The notes under the pieces: generated by a model | Seen by the model: the letters and a program-made list of their open reading frames with translations, nothing else | Databases searched by the model: none | What the model was told of the DNA's origin: nothing | Made by a program: the position numbers and the translations under genes | Shown: positions 22,813-33,784 of the stretch, piece by piece | Position numbering within the stretch: position 1 is the stretch's first letter | Layout of the letters: each line of letters starts with the position of its first letter | NCBI GenBank assembly: GCA_023053685.1 | Contig: JALIGW010000159.1 | Coordinates: 128,501-192,500 of the forward strand | From: Diadophis punctatus similis | Lineage: Eukaryota > Chordata > Lepidosauria > Squamata > Dipsadidae | Reading direction: 5' to 3' | DNA: 64,000 nucleotides

Positions 22813-22966
22813 GAATGGGATGGGATGGGATGGGATGGGATGGGATGGGATGGGATGGGATGGAATGGAATGGAATGGAATGGAATAGAATAGAATAGAA
22901 TAGAATAGAATAGAATAGAATAGAATAGAATAGAATAGAATAGAATAGAATAGAATAGGATTCAGA
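22813..22966. repeat. Pentanucleotide array (GGGAT)n (GGAAT)n (AGAAT)n
   Basis: Three successive blocks of 5-bp units: GGGAT to about 22862, GGAAT to about 22885, AGAAT to about 22957. The unit changes one base at a time. The array lies between two CR1 tails in opposite orientation. Confidence 0.95.
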
Positions 22967-22969
22967 ATA

Positions 22970-23015
22970 GAAGACCTCCAAGGTCCCTTCCAACTCTGTG
23001 ATTCTGTCATTGTCC
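22970..23015 (+). mobile_element. CR1 LINE extreme 3' tail
   Basis: GAAGACCTCCAAGGTCCCTT then CCAACTCTGTGATTCTG is the CR1 plus-strand terminus. Only about 45 bp is present, with the AGAAT array on its 5' side. Confidence 0.75.
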
Positions 23016-23365
23016 CCATCTGTCTTCTTTGCACTGTTATTATTTGGTGGAGGGAGAGAATAAGACAAGCAATATACCACAACACACCTGTCTCATTCCG
23101 TCTTATAGAGCAAACAGTCTGCCTGGGAAACCAGACAAAGAACAAGCTTGAGGGCTGAATTTACTAGCTAAACCAACATCCAATCTACTGCAACATCGAT
23201 GTGCCCTGAGCTATAAAAGCAAACTTACACGGCACTGCAAGTCTTCAGAAGTAATTCATGATGTCTTCCTCCTTAATTTTTGTTTTTTTCTAAATGCAGA
23301 AAATTTTCTTTGCTGCCCTCTAGCAGATGTTCGGATTTTTAAAAGGATAGCAGAGGAAAGAATGC
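23016..23365. other. No recognised feature
   Basis: Short unique-looking stretch. Confidence 0.4.
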
Positions 23366-23703
23366 GATTGGCATATTTTGCCTCACTTTATGACCGTTGT
23401 GCCACCGTTCCATTAAGCAAATCCCTGCAGTTGTTCAGTGAACGGTGCAGACGTTAAGCAAATCCGGCTTCCCCCATTGACTTTGCTTGTCAGAGGCCGG
23501 CTGGGGAAGGTTACAAATGGTGATCACGTGACGCTGGGGTGCTGCAACCATCATAAATACTTGCCAATCACCAAGAGGCTGCATTTTGATCATGTGACCA
23601 TGCTTGTTGTAAGTGTAAAAATTGGTCATAAGTCTCCTTTTTCCAGTGCTGTTGTAACTTGGAATGGTCACTAAATGAATGGCAACAAGTCAAGGCCTAC
23701 CTT
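23366..23703 (+). mobile_element. TIR MITE of the CAGGTAGTCCTCGACTTA family
   Basis: This dispersed DNA element reads GCAGTTGTTCAGTGAACGG, CCATTGACTTTGCTTGTCAG, TGATCACGTGAC and ends CAAGGCCTACC, the inverse of the CAGGTAGTCC start seen at 39326 and 63577. Terminal TA flanks at better copies suggest a Tc1/mariner or Tigger-type origin. The 5' terminus is degraded here. Confidence 0.75.
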
Positions 23704-25480
23704 TGTGGTGCAAAGTTATACAAACGAATCAACTCCTTCTAGAACCGTGATGGCCATTGCCCGTTGCTCTTCCGTGTTCCGGCGCATCAGCCAGCTGGTC
23801 TTCACGACGCGAGAGTGCCAGAAACTGAAAGAACAGTCACCCGGTGTGCATGTGCTCACCGGGAAGATGATCTTCCTGTTTACAGTGTGCGCAAACGCTC
23901 TGGACACTTGGCCTGGTAGCTGGGGCGCATGCGTGTGAAGAACAGCTCATGTGCCCAAAGACGCGGAGACAGGATCCCTTCTAAGGCTTCCTAAGGGAGC
24001 AGAGCTGTCAGCCAGAACCGGCCGAGTGGGGCAAGCCAGCTTGCAGTCCCCGAGAGGGGCGGGCCGCACGGGCTGGGCTGCGCCCGCTCCTGCCCAGAGC
24101 AGAGCATTGGTCCAAGGGTGGTGCACCAGCAATAGCAGGCTGGGCGGGTCACTCCTCCGTGGTCCTGCTGGCTGGCTGGATGCTGCCCAGAGCACGAGGC
24201 TGGCAGGAAGAGGAGGAGCGGCCGGTGCCTCTGCAAAGGCAGGCCATTTGCACTGGCAAAGGTTGATCCAAAACGGGGTGTGGGGGCGCATGCACAGTGG
24301 ACATGTGCATGCGCAGTGTGGGGCACATGCATGGTGTGGGGCGCATGCATGCATAGGGATGCACATGGGTGTGTGTGCGCACGCATGCGCAGGGGGCCTC
24401 TGGAGCCCAGGGAGGGCAAAAACTCCCATCCCCATGGTGCAGGAGACCAACTAGGCCATGCTCAACATGGCGATGCCCACCCAGCAACCGGGCAGAGAAC
24501 CCCTTGCTAAACATTTGGAAGCCCACCCCTGGCTCAAACTCAGAAGAAGCGAAAGCAGAACAGCTGCTGAACTTGAACCATCTTTCTTTTCCCAAAGATG
24601 AAAGAAAAAAAAAGGGCAAAGAAATTAGGATTGGATGCTTTAATGATGTTCCCGTAAATTAATCTTTTGCTTCCCCCCCCCCCTTGTCTGAATTATTGCT
24701 TTAATTCAGAATCTGTCCTTACAACATAGGCGTGGATGGTAGACACATTTATAAGGCCGAGGGGAAAAAACACTGGTGCTGGATTTGTTTCTAAGACACT
24801 TGAATGTGTGATCCAAGGCCGTGTTAAATGCCCCATTAAAACTCTGCATTTCTGCAGCAGAGAAAGTCTGCAGGATTCCCAGGAGACCAAGTGTCTCGGA
24901 ACTGAACGACACTTCTCAATAAAATTGAGTTTTATCGACGGTTCACTTAGATGGGATGCTGTTCGCACATTTAGCATGAATTGTTGTTATCAGCTGATGC
25001 GATGCCTTAAGGACCAAGACTGAGTTCAACACTCCTTTCCCCCCCAGACTCATTGAACTAGGCAAGACCTTCAACTCAACCTTCTTCACGGGGATGTCCT
25101 GGAGAAAAAAGGAGGAGGGAATTGAATGAATATCACCTTGAAGTCCTTGGAGAAAAGCAGGCGGTTGATCGTGTGACATGCCTCGAAAATTCTCTGCTGT
25201 CTCTTCTTATCAGTTTTTATCCAATTTAAGGAAAGAGAAGTTGACCGGGTTGCGAGATGTGGCCTAGAAAAGATTCTACATCGCTGGTAAAAAAATAATA
25301 TAAGGAAAACTACAATAGGCTGAAGGTGGTGTCCCTTCAGGCGGTCCTGTGGATCTCACTCCCAAAATAATGCTTTGGAACACAGGAAAATGCAAGCTCC
25401 TACCTACGGCTTTAAAGCAACCATGAGAAATGCTGAGATTTTGTGCTCCTTTCCCCCTTCCCCCCAAAAGCACTTTGGGA
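23704..25480. other. GC-rich stretch at 23.9-24.5 kb, otherwise no call
   Basis: From about 23940 to 24480 the sequence is GC-rich with alternating GCATGCGCA motifs and an AGCCCACCCCTGG end at 24520-24533 resembling a hAT-A right end, but no left end was found. Open frames of about 167 codons on both strands are a by-product of GC content. It could be a diverged hAT interior or a CpG-rich element. Confidence 0.35.
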
Positions 25481-25481
25481 A

Positions 25482-26262
25482 AGAGCAACAAAAATGATTA
25501 GGGGACTGGAGGCTAAAATATATACTGTTGAGCAAGGTACCACAGCATATGTGGTACCTTGCTCAACAGTAGTAACTGTGAGAGGGATCTTGGAGTCCTA
25601 GTGGACAACCGTTTAAATATGAGCCAGCAGTGTGCAGCAGCTGCCGAAAAAGCCAACACAGTTCTAGGCTGCATTAACAGAGGGATAGAATCAAGATCAC
25701 GTGAAGTAATAATACCACTTTATAATGCCTTGGTAAGGCCACACTTGGAATACTGCATTCAAGTTTGGTCGCCACGATGGAAAAAGGATGTTGAGACTCT
25801 AGAAAGAGTGCAGAGAAGAGCAACAAAGATGATTAGGGGACTGGAGGCTAAAACATATGAAGAACGGTTGCAGGAACTGGGTATGTCTAGTTTAATGAAA
25901 AGAAGGACTAGGGGAGACATGATAGCAGTGTTCCAATATCTCAGGGGTTGCCACAAAGAAGAGGGAGTCAAACTATTCTCCAAAGCCCCTGAGGGTAGAA
26001 CAAGAAGCAATGGGTGGAAACTAATCAAGGAGAGAAGCAACCTAGAACTAAGGAGAAATTTCCTGACAGTTAGAACAATTAATCAGTGGAACAGCTTGCC
26101 TCCAGAAGTTGTGAATGCTCCAACGCTGGAAGTTTTTAAGAAGAGATTGGACAACCATTTGTCTGAAGTAGTGTAGGGTTTCCTGCCTAGGCAGGGGGTT
26201 GGACTAGAAGACCTCCAAGGTCCCTTCCAACTCTGTTGTTGTTGTTATTATTATTAAAGAGT
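25482..26262 (+). mobile_element. CR1 LINE 3' end, recent copy, rearranged 5' junction
   Basis: A 205-codon intact frame (25559-26176) encodes [40 protein letters not shown] and WNSLPPEVV, the C-terminal part of CR1 ORF2. The 3' UTR ends TCCCTTCCAACTCTG plus TTG/TTA repeats. Upstream, at 25482-25522, a short piece of the same element (AAAATGATTAGGGGACTGG) is out of order and separated by a perfect hairpin at 25524-25570. Near identity to 43869-44235 indicates recent activity. Confidence 0.93.
25524..25570. repeat. Perfect 21-bp-arm inverted repeat
   Basis: Arm ACTGTTGAGCAAGGTACC(ACA) at 25524-25544, 5-base loop GCATA, and the exact reverse complement at 25550-25570. It lies precisely at the junction of the two out-of-order CR1 pieces. 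Confidence 0.95.
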
Positions 26263-26436
26263 AAGAGATATAAAAGCAAAATATGTACACCAATACGGTA
26301 TGCTGGAAAATGATTCTATATGACATCTGTTGTTATGTATATGTTATGTTATGTTGTTTTTCTATCTGTGGTTGTTTTTAATGTTGTTTTTAAAAGAGAA
26401 AACTGTTTAATAAAAACTATTTTTTTTAAAAAAAGA
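26263..26436 (+). other. AT-rich tail, possible old LINE 3' end
   Basis: TTATGTTATGTT repeats and then AATAAAAACTATTTTTTTT resemble a polyadenylated retroposon tail. No body could be assigned. Confidence 0.3.
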
Positions 26437-26705
26437 AAAAAGTGACTTATGGCCGTTGTTCACAGTTATGACATTTCCAGCATCCCCATGATAATGTGAT
26501 CAACATTCAGATGCTTGGCAACGGGTTCATAGTTATGACCGTTGCAGTGTGCCAAGATCATGTGATCCCCCTTTTGCGACCTTCTGACAAATAAAGTCAA
26601 TGGGGAAGCCAGATTCACTTAACAACCAGGTTACTCACTTATCAACTGCAGTGATTAACAACTGTGGCAAGAAAGGTTGTAAAATGGGGCAAAACTCCAT
26701 TCCCC
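26437..26705 (-). mobile_element. TIR MITE (CAGGTAGTCC family), inverted
   Basis: The plus strand reads GTGACTTATGGCCGTTG, then GATGCTTGGCAACGGGTTCA, AAAGTCAATGGGGAAGCC and TGCAGTGATTAACAACTG, the reverse complement of the family. Both terminal repeats are missing or degraded. Confidence 0.8.
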
Positions 26706-26734
26706 CCCCCCTTGGTAGTACTTGGTAGAGCAAA

Positions 26735-26835
26735 ACCCACACTCCCCAGCATTGATGATGTCACCTGGTAGGTTTGTGAAATGTCTGCAATCAAACAACC
26801 AAGCTCACAAAGCCCCAAGGACTCCCGTGAGGGTT
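26735..26835 (+). mobile_element. Penelope-like 3'-end remnant
   Basis: CCCCAGCATTGATGATGTCA, then TGAAATGTCTGCAATC and AAACAACCAAGCTCACA parallel the end of the Penelope-like copy at 43740-43860. The TGATGA...GAAATGTC order resembles a hammerhead core. Confidence 0.6.
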
Positions 26836-26904
26836 AAACCTGAACCTGGGAAAGTCAGTTGTGGGATTCACAAGTGAAACGATACCCCCAGCTGTCTAAT
26901 GTTG

Positions 26905-27530
26905 AGTATCGACAGTGGCGCAGTGGTTAGAGTGCAGTACTGCAGGCTACTTCTGCTGACTGCCGGCTGCCTGCAATTTGACAGTTCAACTCTCCCCAGG
27001 CTCGAGGTTGACTCAGCCTTCCGTCCTTCCCAGGTGGGTAAAATGAGGACCCAGATTGTTGAAGGCAATAGGCTGACTCTGTGAATCACTTAGAGAGGGC
27101 TGTAAAGCACTGTAAAGTGGCATATAAGTCTAAGTGCTATTGCTATTGCAGGCTAACTCTGCTCACTGCCAGGAGTTCGATCCTGATTGGCTCAAGGTTG
27201 ACTCAGCCTTCCGTCCTTCCCAGGTGAGTAAAATGAGGACCCAGATTGTTGAGGGCAATAGGCTGACTTTGTAAACTGCTTAGAGAGGGCTGTAAAGCAC
27301 TGTTAAGCGGTATATAAGTCTAAGTGCTATTGCTATTGCAGGCTAACTCTGCTCACTGCCAGGAGTTCGATCCTGATTGGCTCAAGGTTGACTCAGCCTT
27401 CCATCCTTCTGAGGTCGGTAAAATGAGGATGTAGATTGTTGAGGGCAATAGGCTGACTCTGTAAACCGCTTAGAGAGGGCTGTAAAGCACTGTAAAGTGG
27501 CATATAAGTCTAAGTGCTATTGCTGTTGCT
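26905..27530 (+). mobile_element. Tandem SINE: one full unit plus two body-only repeats
   Basis: The first unit at 26915-27142 includes the head GTGGCGCAGTGGTTAGAG. Two further units at about 27148-27337 and 27338-27528 lack it and start CAGGCTAACTCTGCTCACTG. Each unit contains GGCTCAAGGTTGACTCAGCC and ends AAGTCTAAGTGCTATTGCT. The period is about 190 bp. The later two units are more like each other than like the first, so they were probably amplified by recombination, not by separate retroposition. Confidence 0.92.
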
Positions 27531-28540
27531 AACCATGGACAAGAACATATCCAAGATCTAAAATATCAAGCTAGAAGAAGGATTGCAGTAGCAGATATGA
27601 GAAGAAAGAAGTTGTTTCCTTAATCTGTCTTTGGTAATGAACTGCCTTCTTTCTCCATTTCAGAAGCCATTCATCTGTTTCACTTGCTGGCAAGTCCTCT
27701 CCCCCCCACCCCCCACCCACCCCACTTGGCTTAATGCAGAACAAGTGCATCTGTTTTCATCTGTCAATTCTTCAAGCAACGCTGGAACATGAAAGTGCCA
27801 TTTCGGAAACAAAAGCCATAATGGATGAGACTTCAGCTAAGTGTAAATAATGCAAATACCCTTTTGTTAGCGAAGGCATGAAGTGGCAACATATATTCCC
27901 CCCCCCCCCACACACAAATGGACCTGTTCTTTCGGCCTCTTAAAAAGATGTACGGGGCTGGGTTGGAAATGATACGTGCCATAAATCACAGGCTATCATG
28001 CCCGATTGATGGATTGGGGCGAAGAAGAAAAGCAGCCGAAACTGTTGCATGACAGAACATTGGCTGCCATCGATCATGGACTCAATGGGGAGGCACGAGC
28101 CGAAATTACACCCAGACAAGGTCCAGCTTGTTTAGAGTGGGACTTCATTCCCCTGAAACAGCGCATTAACAGTCTTGGAGAGCCACCACTGATTCTGCAT
28201 GCAGAGGCTGCATGAGGAGAGCTTTCTTGTGCCTAGAATGTAGGGAGGATGCCCCTTCCTGAGCCAGTTGGCTGATGGCTATTCCTGCTCTGGTGATATT
28301 GGATCCTGACTACTGTAACATACTTTACTTGGGGCTCCCCCTTAAAAGTGCTCGGAAGTCTAAAGTGGTGCAAGAGGAGCCTGCTAAGGTGCAAGAAGCA
28401 GAGCTCCTAGGAAAAGTTGTTCTTTGTGAGCAGGTTGATTACTGGGCATCATTTAAAGGATTTGTATTGAACTAAAGAGTTCTAAAGAAGTTAAGGCTTG
28501 GCCACTTTTCTTATTGTAAGGCATTCGGCTGTTACAATTG
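27531..28540. other. No recognised feature
   Basis: Contains C-rich runs at 27700-27725 and 27898-27911. Frames of 60-70 codons at 28006 and 28275 have no motif. Confidence 0.45.
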
Positions 28541-28713
28541 TGGTGGTGGTGGAGGAGGAAGGGGGAGGAGGAGGAGGATAGGGAAAGTATGAGAAGGAGA
28601 AGGAGAAGGAGAAGGGGGAGGGGGAGAGGAAGAAGTGGGAGAGGGAGAGGGAGGAGAAGGAGAAGGAGGAGAGGGAGGGGGAGGGGGAGGAGGAGAAGGA
28701 GAAGGAGGAGGAG

Positions 28714-28747
<34 letters not shown>

Positions 28748-28870
28748 AGGAAGAAGAAGAAGAAGAAGAAGAAGAAGAAGAAGAAGAAGAAGAAGAAGAA
28801 GAAGAAGAAGAAGAAGAAGAAGAAGAAGAAGAAGAAGAAGAAGAAGAAGAAGAAGAAGAAGAAGAAGAAC
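28541..28870. repeat. Polypurine (GGA)n/(GAA)n array
   Basis: A mixed GGA/GGGGA/AGGAGA region to about 28750 gives way to about 38 uninterrupted GAA/AGA units to 28868. One strand is purine-only over about 330 bp. Confidence 0.95.
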
Positions 28871-30105
28871 TTTTAAGGTAACAGGAGACAGATTTCTCCT
28901 GCATTGAGGGTTGTCTGCAGAAAATCATCCAATAAGTCATGATGGCAGATGTCAATAGTGTGATCAGAGCTCTGCCTGTTTTGTGTGTGTCAAGATGTCA
29001 CCCGTGAGATCCATAACAACAGGCAGAACTTATATTGCAACTTCCCACTGCCATCATGACTTTTTAAACCATACTTTGCGGATATCCTTGCCTGCTTTTC
29101 TCTCAGGTCCTGGAATATTCTGGAATATTCTCTTTATGGAGCTCTTTTCCCTCAGCTCTTCGCCACTCTATCCAGATGCTTTTCCTTTATCAGGAATACA
29201 ATTGCTAATTAATATTAGCTTTAGTTTTAGCAATCATTGGGATTCATGGAGTTGAACTGTTGAGGTTTTCAGTTATTTTAATTTTTACATTTTTAAAATC
29301 TTGGCATTGCCTTGAGTATTGAGAGGAGGATAAATCAAATTACTAAACAAAGAAATTCAATCAATAAAAATACTCGCGGAACACCGTGGAGGGGGAATAA
29401 CATCAAGAGTGAAATTAGTGCCAAGAATTATTCTGCTTTTCGTCACACTCCTTTAGTGCCTTTCAATTTAATTTTTGCTGGAGGTGCTTTACTTCTTCCA
29501 GCAAGCTTGAGACTTGATGTTATTACCAGGGCATGAGTACTAAGTGACAGAGAATATTCATAGAAAAATGCAAAAATCATCTTTATTATTTTATTATTTA
29601 GATCAGATGTTTCTTGAGTCCCACAGAGCCCCATCGGGCTGTTCCGGTCCTTAAGCTCTCTTCCTTTTCTTTTCAAGTGCTACTTTGTCAGATTATTCAC
29701 GAACTGGGAGAGCCAATGATAACAAGGTCAGCCAATGAATAGACATAGCAACTAAGTCAGCCAATGGGAGCTAAACACACTTGAGTCTGTGCAGAGAATC
29801 GAAACTGAAGCTGGAAGGCTGGGAGTGGCTCAGCCCACTCTGTGCTCTCTCAGTCCACTCTGAACTGCTGAAATGAAACTAACTGTTCTCTCCTCCCTGT
29901 AAGTGCTATTACGTTGAAGAATCTACAATGGTATTGTAAATACTCATCTGTTATTCTTGTATATAAAGAAGCTTCTTATTTAAATGAATCCTGCTGCATC
30001 AGTCTGCCTGTGTGTGCTTTCTGGATTTAATTTTCTGCAACAAACTCTGATATACTTTAACGCTTTTCTTCTCTAACAGCACAAGTAGTGACTCAAAAGG
30101 TGACA
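28871..30105. other. No recognised feature
   Basis: AT-rich, without a nameable repeat or supported exon. Confidence 0.45.
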
Positions 30106-30107
30106 GA

Positions 30108-30230
30108 GTTGCCATCTGCAATTCCTTTAGTTCTGAAGGAGCTTCTTGTAGGAGAAATGACAGGTTTTCAAGGAAAAAAACAACAACCAAGAAAGTTAGT
30201 TGCCTTTTGAAAAGCACCTTTGGGTTGCCT
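30108..30230 (+). mobile_element. Penelope-like terminal half-unit, degraded
   Basis: CTGAAGGAGCTTCTTG then GGTTTTCAAGG and CCTTTTGAAAAGCACCTTTG match half of the 47841-48400 palindrome, with the hammerhead-like core mutated. Confidence 0.5.
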
Positions 30231-30544
30231 TGCATGAGGGGACATGCGCGAATAGCGAGCATGTGCGCATGCAAAATGTGATGATGTCCGCACAGCGCAC
30301 CGGTAGACAGGTAAGAGGAATCTGCCCTGGTGTATCTACCATTGAGGATGTGGGGATGATATCAGATTTCCAGTTTTTGTGAGCTGAGGTACGTTTACAT
30401 GATAGTTGTCTAGTCTGTGGCTCTTCATTCTGACTCACGAGAATATTTCCACCTACTACTACAGTAGAATACCAGCTCCTCTTAATGATTATTTAATTAT
30501 TTTAACAATACTTTTAAAAAGTGGTAGTCATGTAGCTAGGGAGG

Positions 30545-30870
30545 TTGTGCCAATATTCCAATGTTCCAATATTTGAAGGGCTGCCACAAAAAAAGAGAAG
30601 GTCAACCGATATTCCAAAGCACCAGAAGGCAAGACAAGAAACAATGGATGGAAAGTAATCAAGGAGAGAAGCAACCTGGAACTAGGGAGGAATTTCCTGA
30701 CAGTGAGAACAATTAACCAGTGGAACAGCTTTCTTTCAGAAATTGTGGATACTCCAACACTGGAGGCTTTTAAAAAGAAACTGGATAGCCACTTGTCTGA
30801 AATCTTAAAGGGTCTCCTGATTGGATTAGAACACCTCCAAGGTCTCTTCCAACTCCGTTAGTCTGTTCTT
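30545..30870 (+). mobile_element. CR1 LINE 3' end
   Basis: Plus-strand text CAATATTTGAAGGGCTGCCA through GGAACAGCTTTCTTTCAG to CTCTTCCAACTCCG is the CR1 ORF2 end and tail, with small indels. Confidence 0.9.
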
Positions 30871-31163
30871 AAGGAGTTTATGGGCACACTGGTGTCCCTA
30901 AATAATGGTCTTCCTACTTTAAACCCAGAAAAAGGAAAGGAAATGAAGTAAAATTATAAGAGGTAGATCCAATCCAGAGAAGAAAGTTCAATGCAGATGT
31001 ATTGTTACAGCCTGGTCCAAGTTATGTAGAGTCAGCACTCACATGGATGGGTCATTGATTCATATACTTTGATCTTGTGAGTTATCGACATCTTTTTGGA
31101 ACAGCATTTTGGCATATATAAGATTTATGGGGAAATCTCTTGGTGTCAAAGATATGTGGGCAT
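30871..31163. other. No recognised feature
   Basis: Unique-looking AT-rich sequence. Confidence 0.4.
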
Positions 31164-31623
31164 TACCGTATTTTTCGGAGTATAAGACGCACCAGAGTAT
31201 AAGACGCACCTTAGTTTTGGGGGAAGAAAATAGGGGGGGAAATCTACCTACCAGGTATTCATCTGGCTAGCGTCCTTCGTCTGTTCAGCTTCAGCACATT
31301 ATTTTATCCCTTGGTTAGGGCTGAAAAAAATATTCTTCGAAGAGAGTAGGAATGAAAACAAGCCTGCAAAGACTTAGGGCTGGAACGGAGTAGGAAGCCA
31401 GGAAGATCGTTAGCACCTCGTTAGGGCTGAAAAGACCTTTTTCAGAGGAGTAGGAATGAAAACAAGCCTGCAAAGAAGGAGTAGGAAGCCGGGAAGATCG
31501 TTAGCACCTGCTTAGGGCTGGAAAAAAAAGCTTCAAAAAAAAAAGCTACATTCAGAGTATAAGACGCACCCAAATTTTCAGCCTCTTTTAGGGAGGAAAA
31601 AGGTGCGTCCGAAAAATATGGTA
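31164..31623. mobile_element. TA-flanked TIR MITE, 460 bp
   Basis: The left end is TACCGTATTTTTCGGAGTAT and the right end GCGTCCGAAAAATATGGTA, inverted repeats of about 20 bp bounded by TA. TATAAGACGCACC repeats occur near both ends (31191, 31200, 31560). The interior has a duplicated module (AGGAATGAAAACAAGCCTGC at 31350 and 31454). Features fit a Tc1/mariner-type MITE without transposase. Confidence 0.85.
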
Positions 31624-32795
31624 CATTCAAAAAATGTGGCATTTGACTGATTTTGAAGAGCGCTGTTTATATCAGGTGTGGAGAATTGCTAAGAATATTA
31701 TTTTGAGAAATTGGAAATGCATTACTATTCTGGATATTAAGAATTAAATTAAGAGCATGTGCCGTTTATCCATTTTTGAAAAGGCAATCTTTCCTACCAA
31801 TCAAAAAAAAATACAACACAATATGTTTCCCTTGGCATAGATTTCATATTTTACAACAATCTCATCTCTTTTTTCCAATTAGAAAAAGGATTATATAAAA
31901 TGTACTATCTGATATATAGGAGGCATGCTTAGATTGTTTGTAAGGTTCATTTCTCCCCGTTTTGTTTTGTTTTTATTATGTTTTGTTATATATATTTATG
32001 CACTCTTTTAAGAACTGCAATAATTTTTTAAGTAATAAAAATATTGTGTTATTTAAAGACAGCATCAACCTGAACATAGGAAAAATGGCATAGGGATTTA
32101 GCCACCCTAGGACCAAGTCGAACAATCTTCAAATTTATAATATAAAAACACAGCATTATCGTAATTTGGAGACCTGGCTGATCCATATTCAGTTGCTGAG
32201 CCAGAAAATCAAGCTAAAAATATTGCTGCTTCTTTCTTCCACCCCACCCCATTTTCTAAAATGCCTGTTGCATTGCCTCTGTGAACTAACTCTCCAAAAT
32301 ATATCCCCGAGGAGATGTCATTGTCCATTTGGAAGAAAACAACAACAAGCTATGTCTTTGCATATGAAATCTAAGAAAGTAAGTCACATGTGAATGGAGG
32401 CACAGTCTGAAACGAACCTAGACAGCCCCAAAAATATAGCACAACTAGTATGTGATGGGCCCAGGCTAGCAATATTTGCCGAAGGCTGGATAATTTGTCA
32501 GAAAACAACGTTAGTCTCTTGTGCTGCTTACACTGTTATATCAAATAAATCATGTGACAATTGGACCAGGCTTAGGATACTTTGTCAGGCTTAGTAGACA
32601 AACCAGCCAACAAGGACTAACCGAGGATAACATAATTCTTAAACTTTTCTAGAGCAAAGAACATTTGAATGCAACGAAATCCATCCCATTTTGCCTCTGG
32701 CAGGCCACAAGTGGTCACCCTCTTCCTAAAAGCAGTTCCATAATTTTAGAACTTCATGGACTTAGCCTTTAAAAGAAGATTATTTTTTTAGATGG
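31624..32795. other. No recognised feature
   Basis: AT-rich. The TTTTAAGTAATAAAAATATTG stretch near 32018 could be an old retroposon tail. Confidence 0.4.
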
Positions 32796-32803
32796 CAGTG
32801 TAG

Positions 32804-33155
32804 CAGTGGTGGGATTCAAATTTTTTTTACTACCGGTTCTGTGAGCGTGGCTTGGTGGGCGTGGCTTGGTGGGCGTGGCTTGGTGGACATGGCAGGGGAA
32901 GGTTACTACAAAATCCCCATTTCCTCCAGATGAGCTGGAGGCAGAGAATAGATGGGGGTGGGGCCAGTCAGAGGTGGTATTTACTGGTTCTCCGAACTAC
33001 TCAACATTTCCGCTACCGGTTCTCCGAATTACTCAAAATTTCCGCTACCGGTTCTCCGAACTACTCAAAATTTCCACTACTGGTTTTCCGAACTACTCAA
33101 AATTTTTGCTACCGGTTCTCCAGAACTGGTCAGAACCTACTGAAACCCACCTCTG
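32804..33155. mobile_element. hAT-A copy, 352 bp, perfect 8-bp TSD
   Basis: Ends are CAGTGGTGGGATTCAAA and AAACCCACCTCTG, with CAGTGTAG duplicated at 32796-32803 and 33156-33163. The left part repeats GTGGGCGTGGCTTG. The right part holds five tandem units of about 32 bp carrying GGTTCTCCGAACTACTCAAA. Non-autonomous. Confidence 0.93.
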
Positions 33156-33163
33156 CAGTGTAG

Positions 33164-33780
33164 TGAATCTGTGGTCATTAGGTATGTCATCAATTATTTT
33201 TTTAAAGGAGACAGCATGGAGAAGAAATTCCACAGTTGGGACTCTGAAGAGACTTCAAAGAAATGGGGTTGGGAATCTAACCACAATTTTTGCATGGTTT
33301 ATAGTTCTTTGTTTACAGTTCTTTGGACACATTGGAGGAAGAAAAGATGACACCTTATTTAGATGAAGCAAAAATGCAGGGAAGAGAACAGGGAGAATCT
33401 TAGAATTGCTAAAAATGGTCTACTGTGGAATTCTGGTTCACTTCTGGTATGAGTTCTTATGAAAAACATTTTTTGTTTTTACAGTGTCCAACAATGACAT
33501 GCATTAACTTAATTTTGAGATCCAATATTTTTAGATATTCATATTCTTTTAAGGTTTATTTTTATGAGATAGAAGTTTGTCATCTGGACAAAGAAAGTGG
33601 ATGTTTTGTATTCTACCTACAACTGAAAGACAATTCGTTCAGCATTGGAAATATAAACATATGGCCTCAAATACCCACTGGACTGTAGAATTAATGTCAA
33701 TGTCACCTTAAAAACCAATAATGCATAAGTGAATATTAGCTACTGATGATTATAATGATTTACAGCTTTCATTCATTGAA
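33164..33780. other. No recognised feature
   Basis: An 87-codon frame at 33425-33688 has no motif or gene context. Confidence 0.4.
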
Positions 33781-33784
33781 ATAT

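Noticed and set aside
24000..24460. Opposed 167-codon frames in GC-rich DNA
   Set aside because: GC-rich sequence has few stops on either strand, and the peptides are mirror shadows with no family signature. A hAT-like end nearby favours repeat origin.
25524..25570. microRNA precursor
   Set aside because: Arms are perfectly paired with no bulges, the hairpin is only 47 bp, and it sits at a CR1 rearrangement junction, which explains it better.
32952..33366. Frames with SPNYSKFPLPV repeats
   Set aside because: They arise from the tandem 32-bp modules inside a hAT-A copy.
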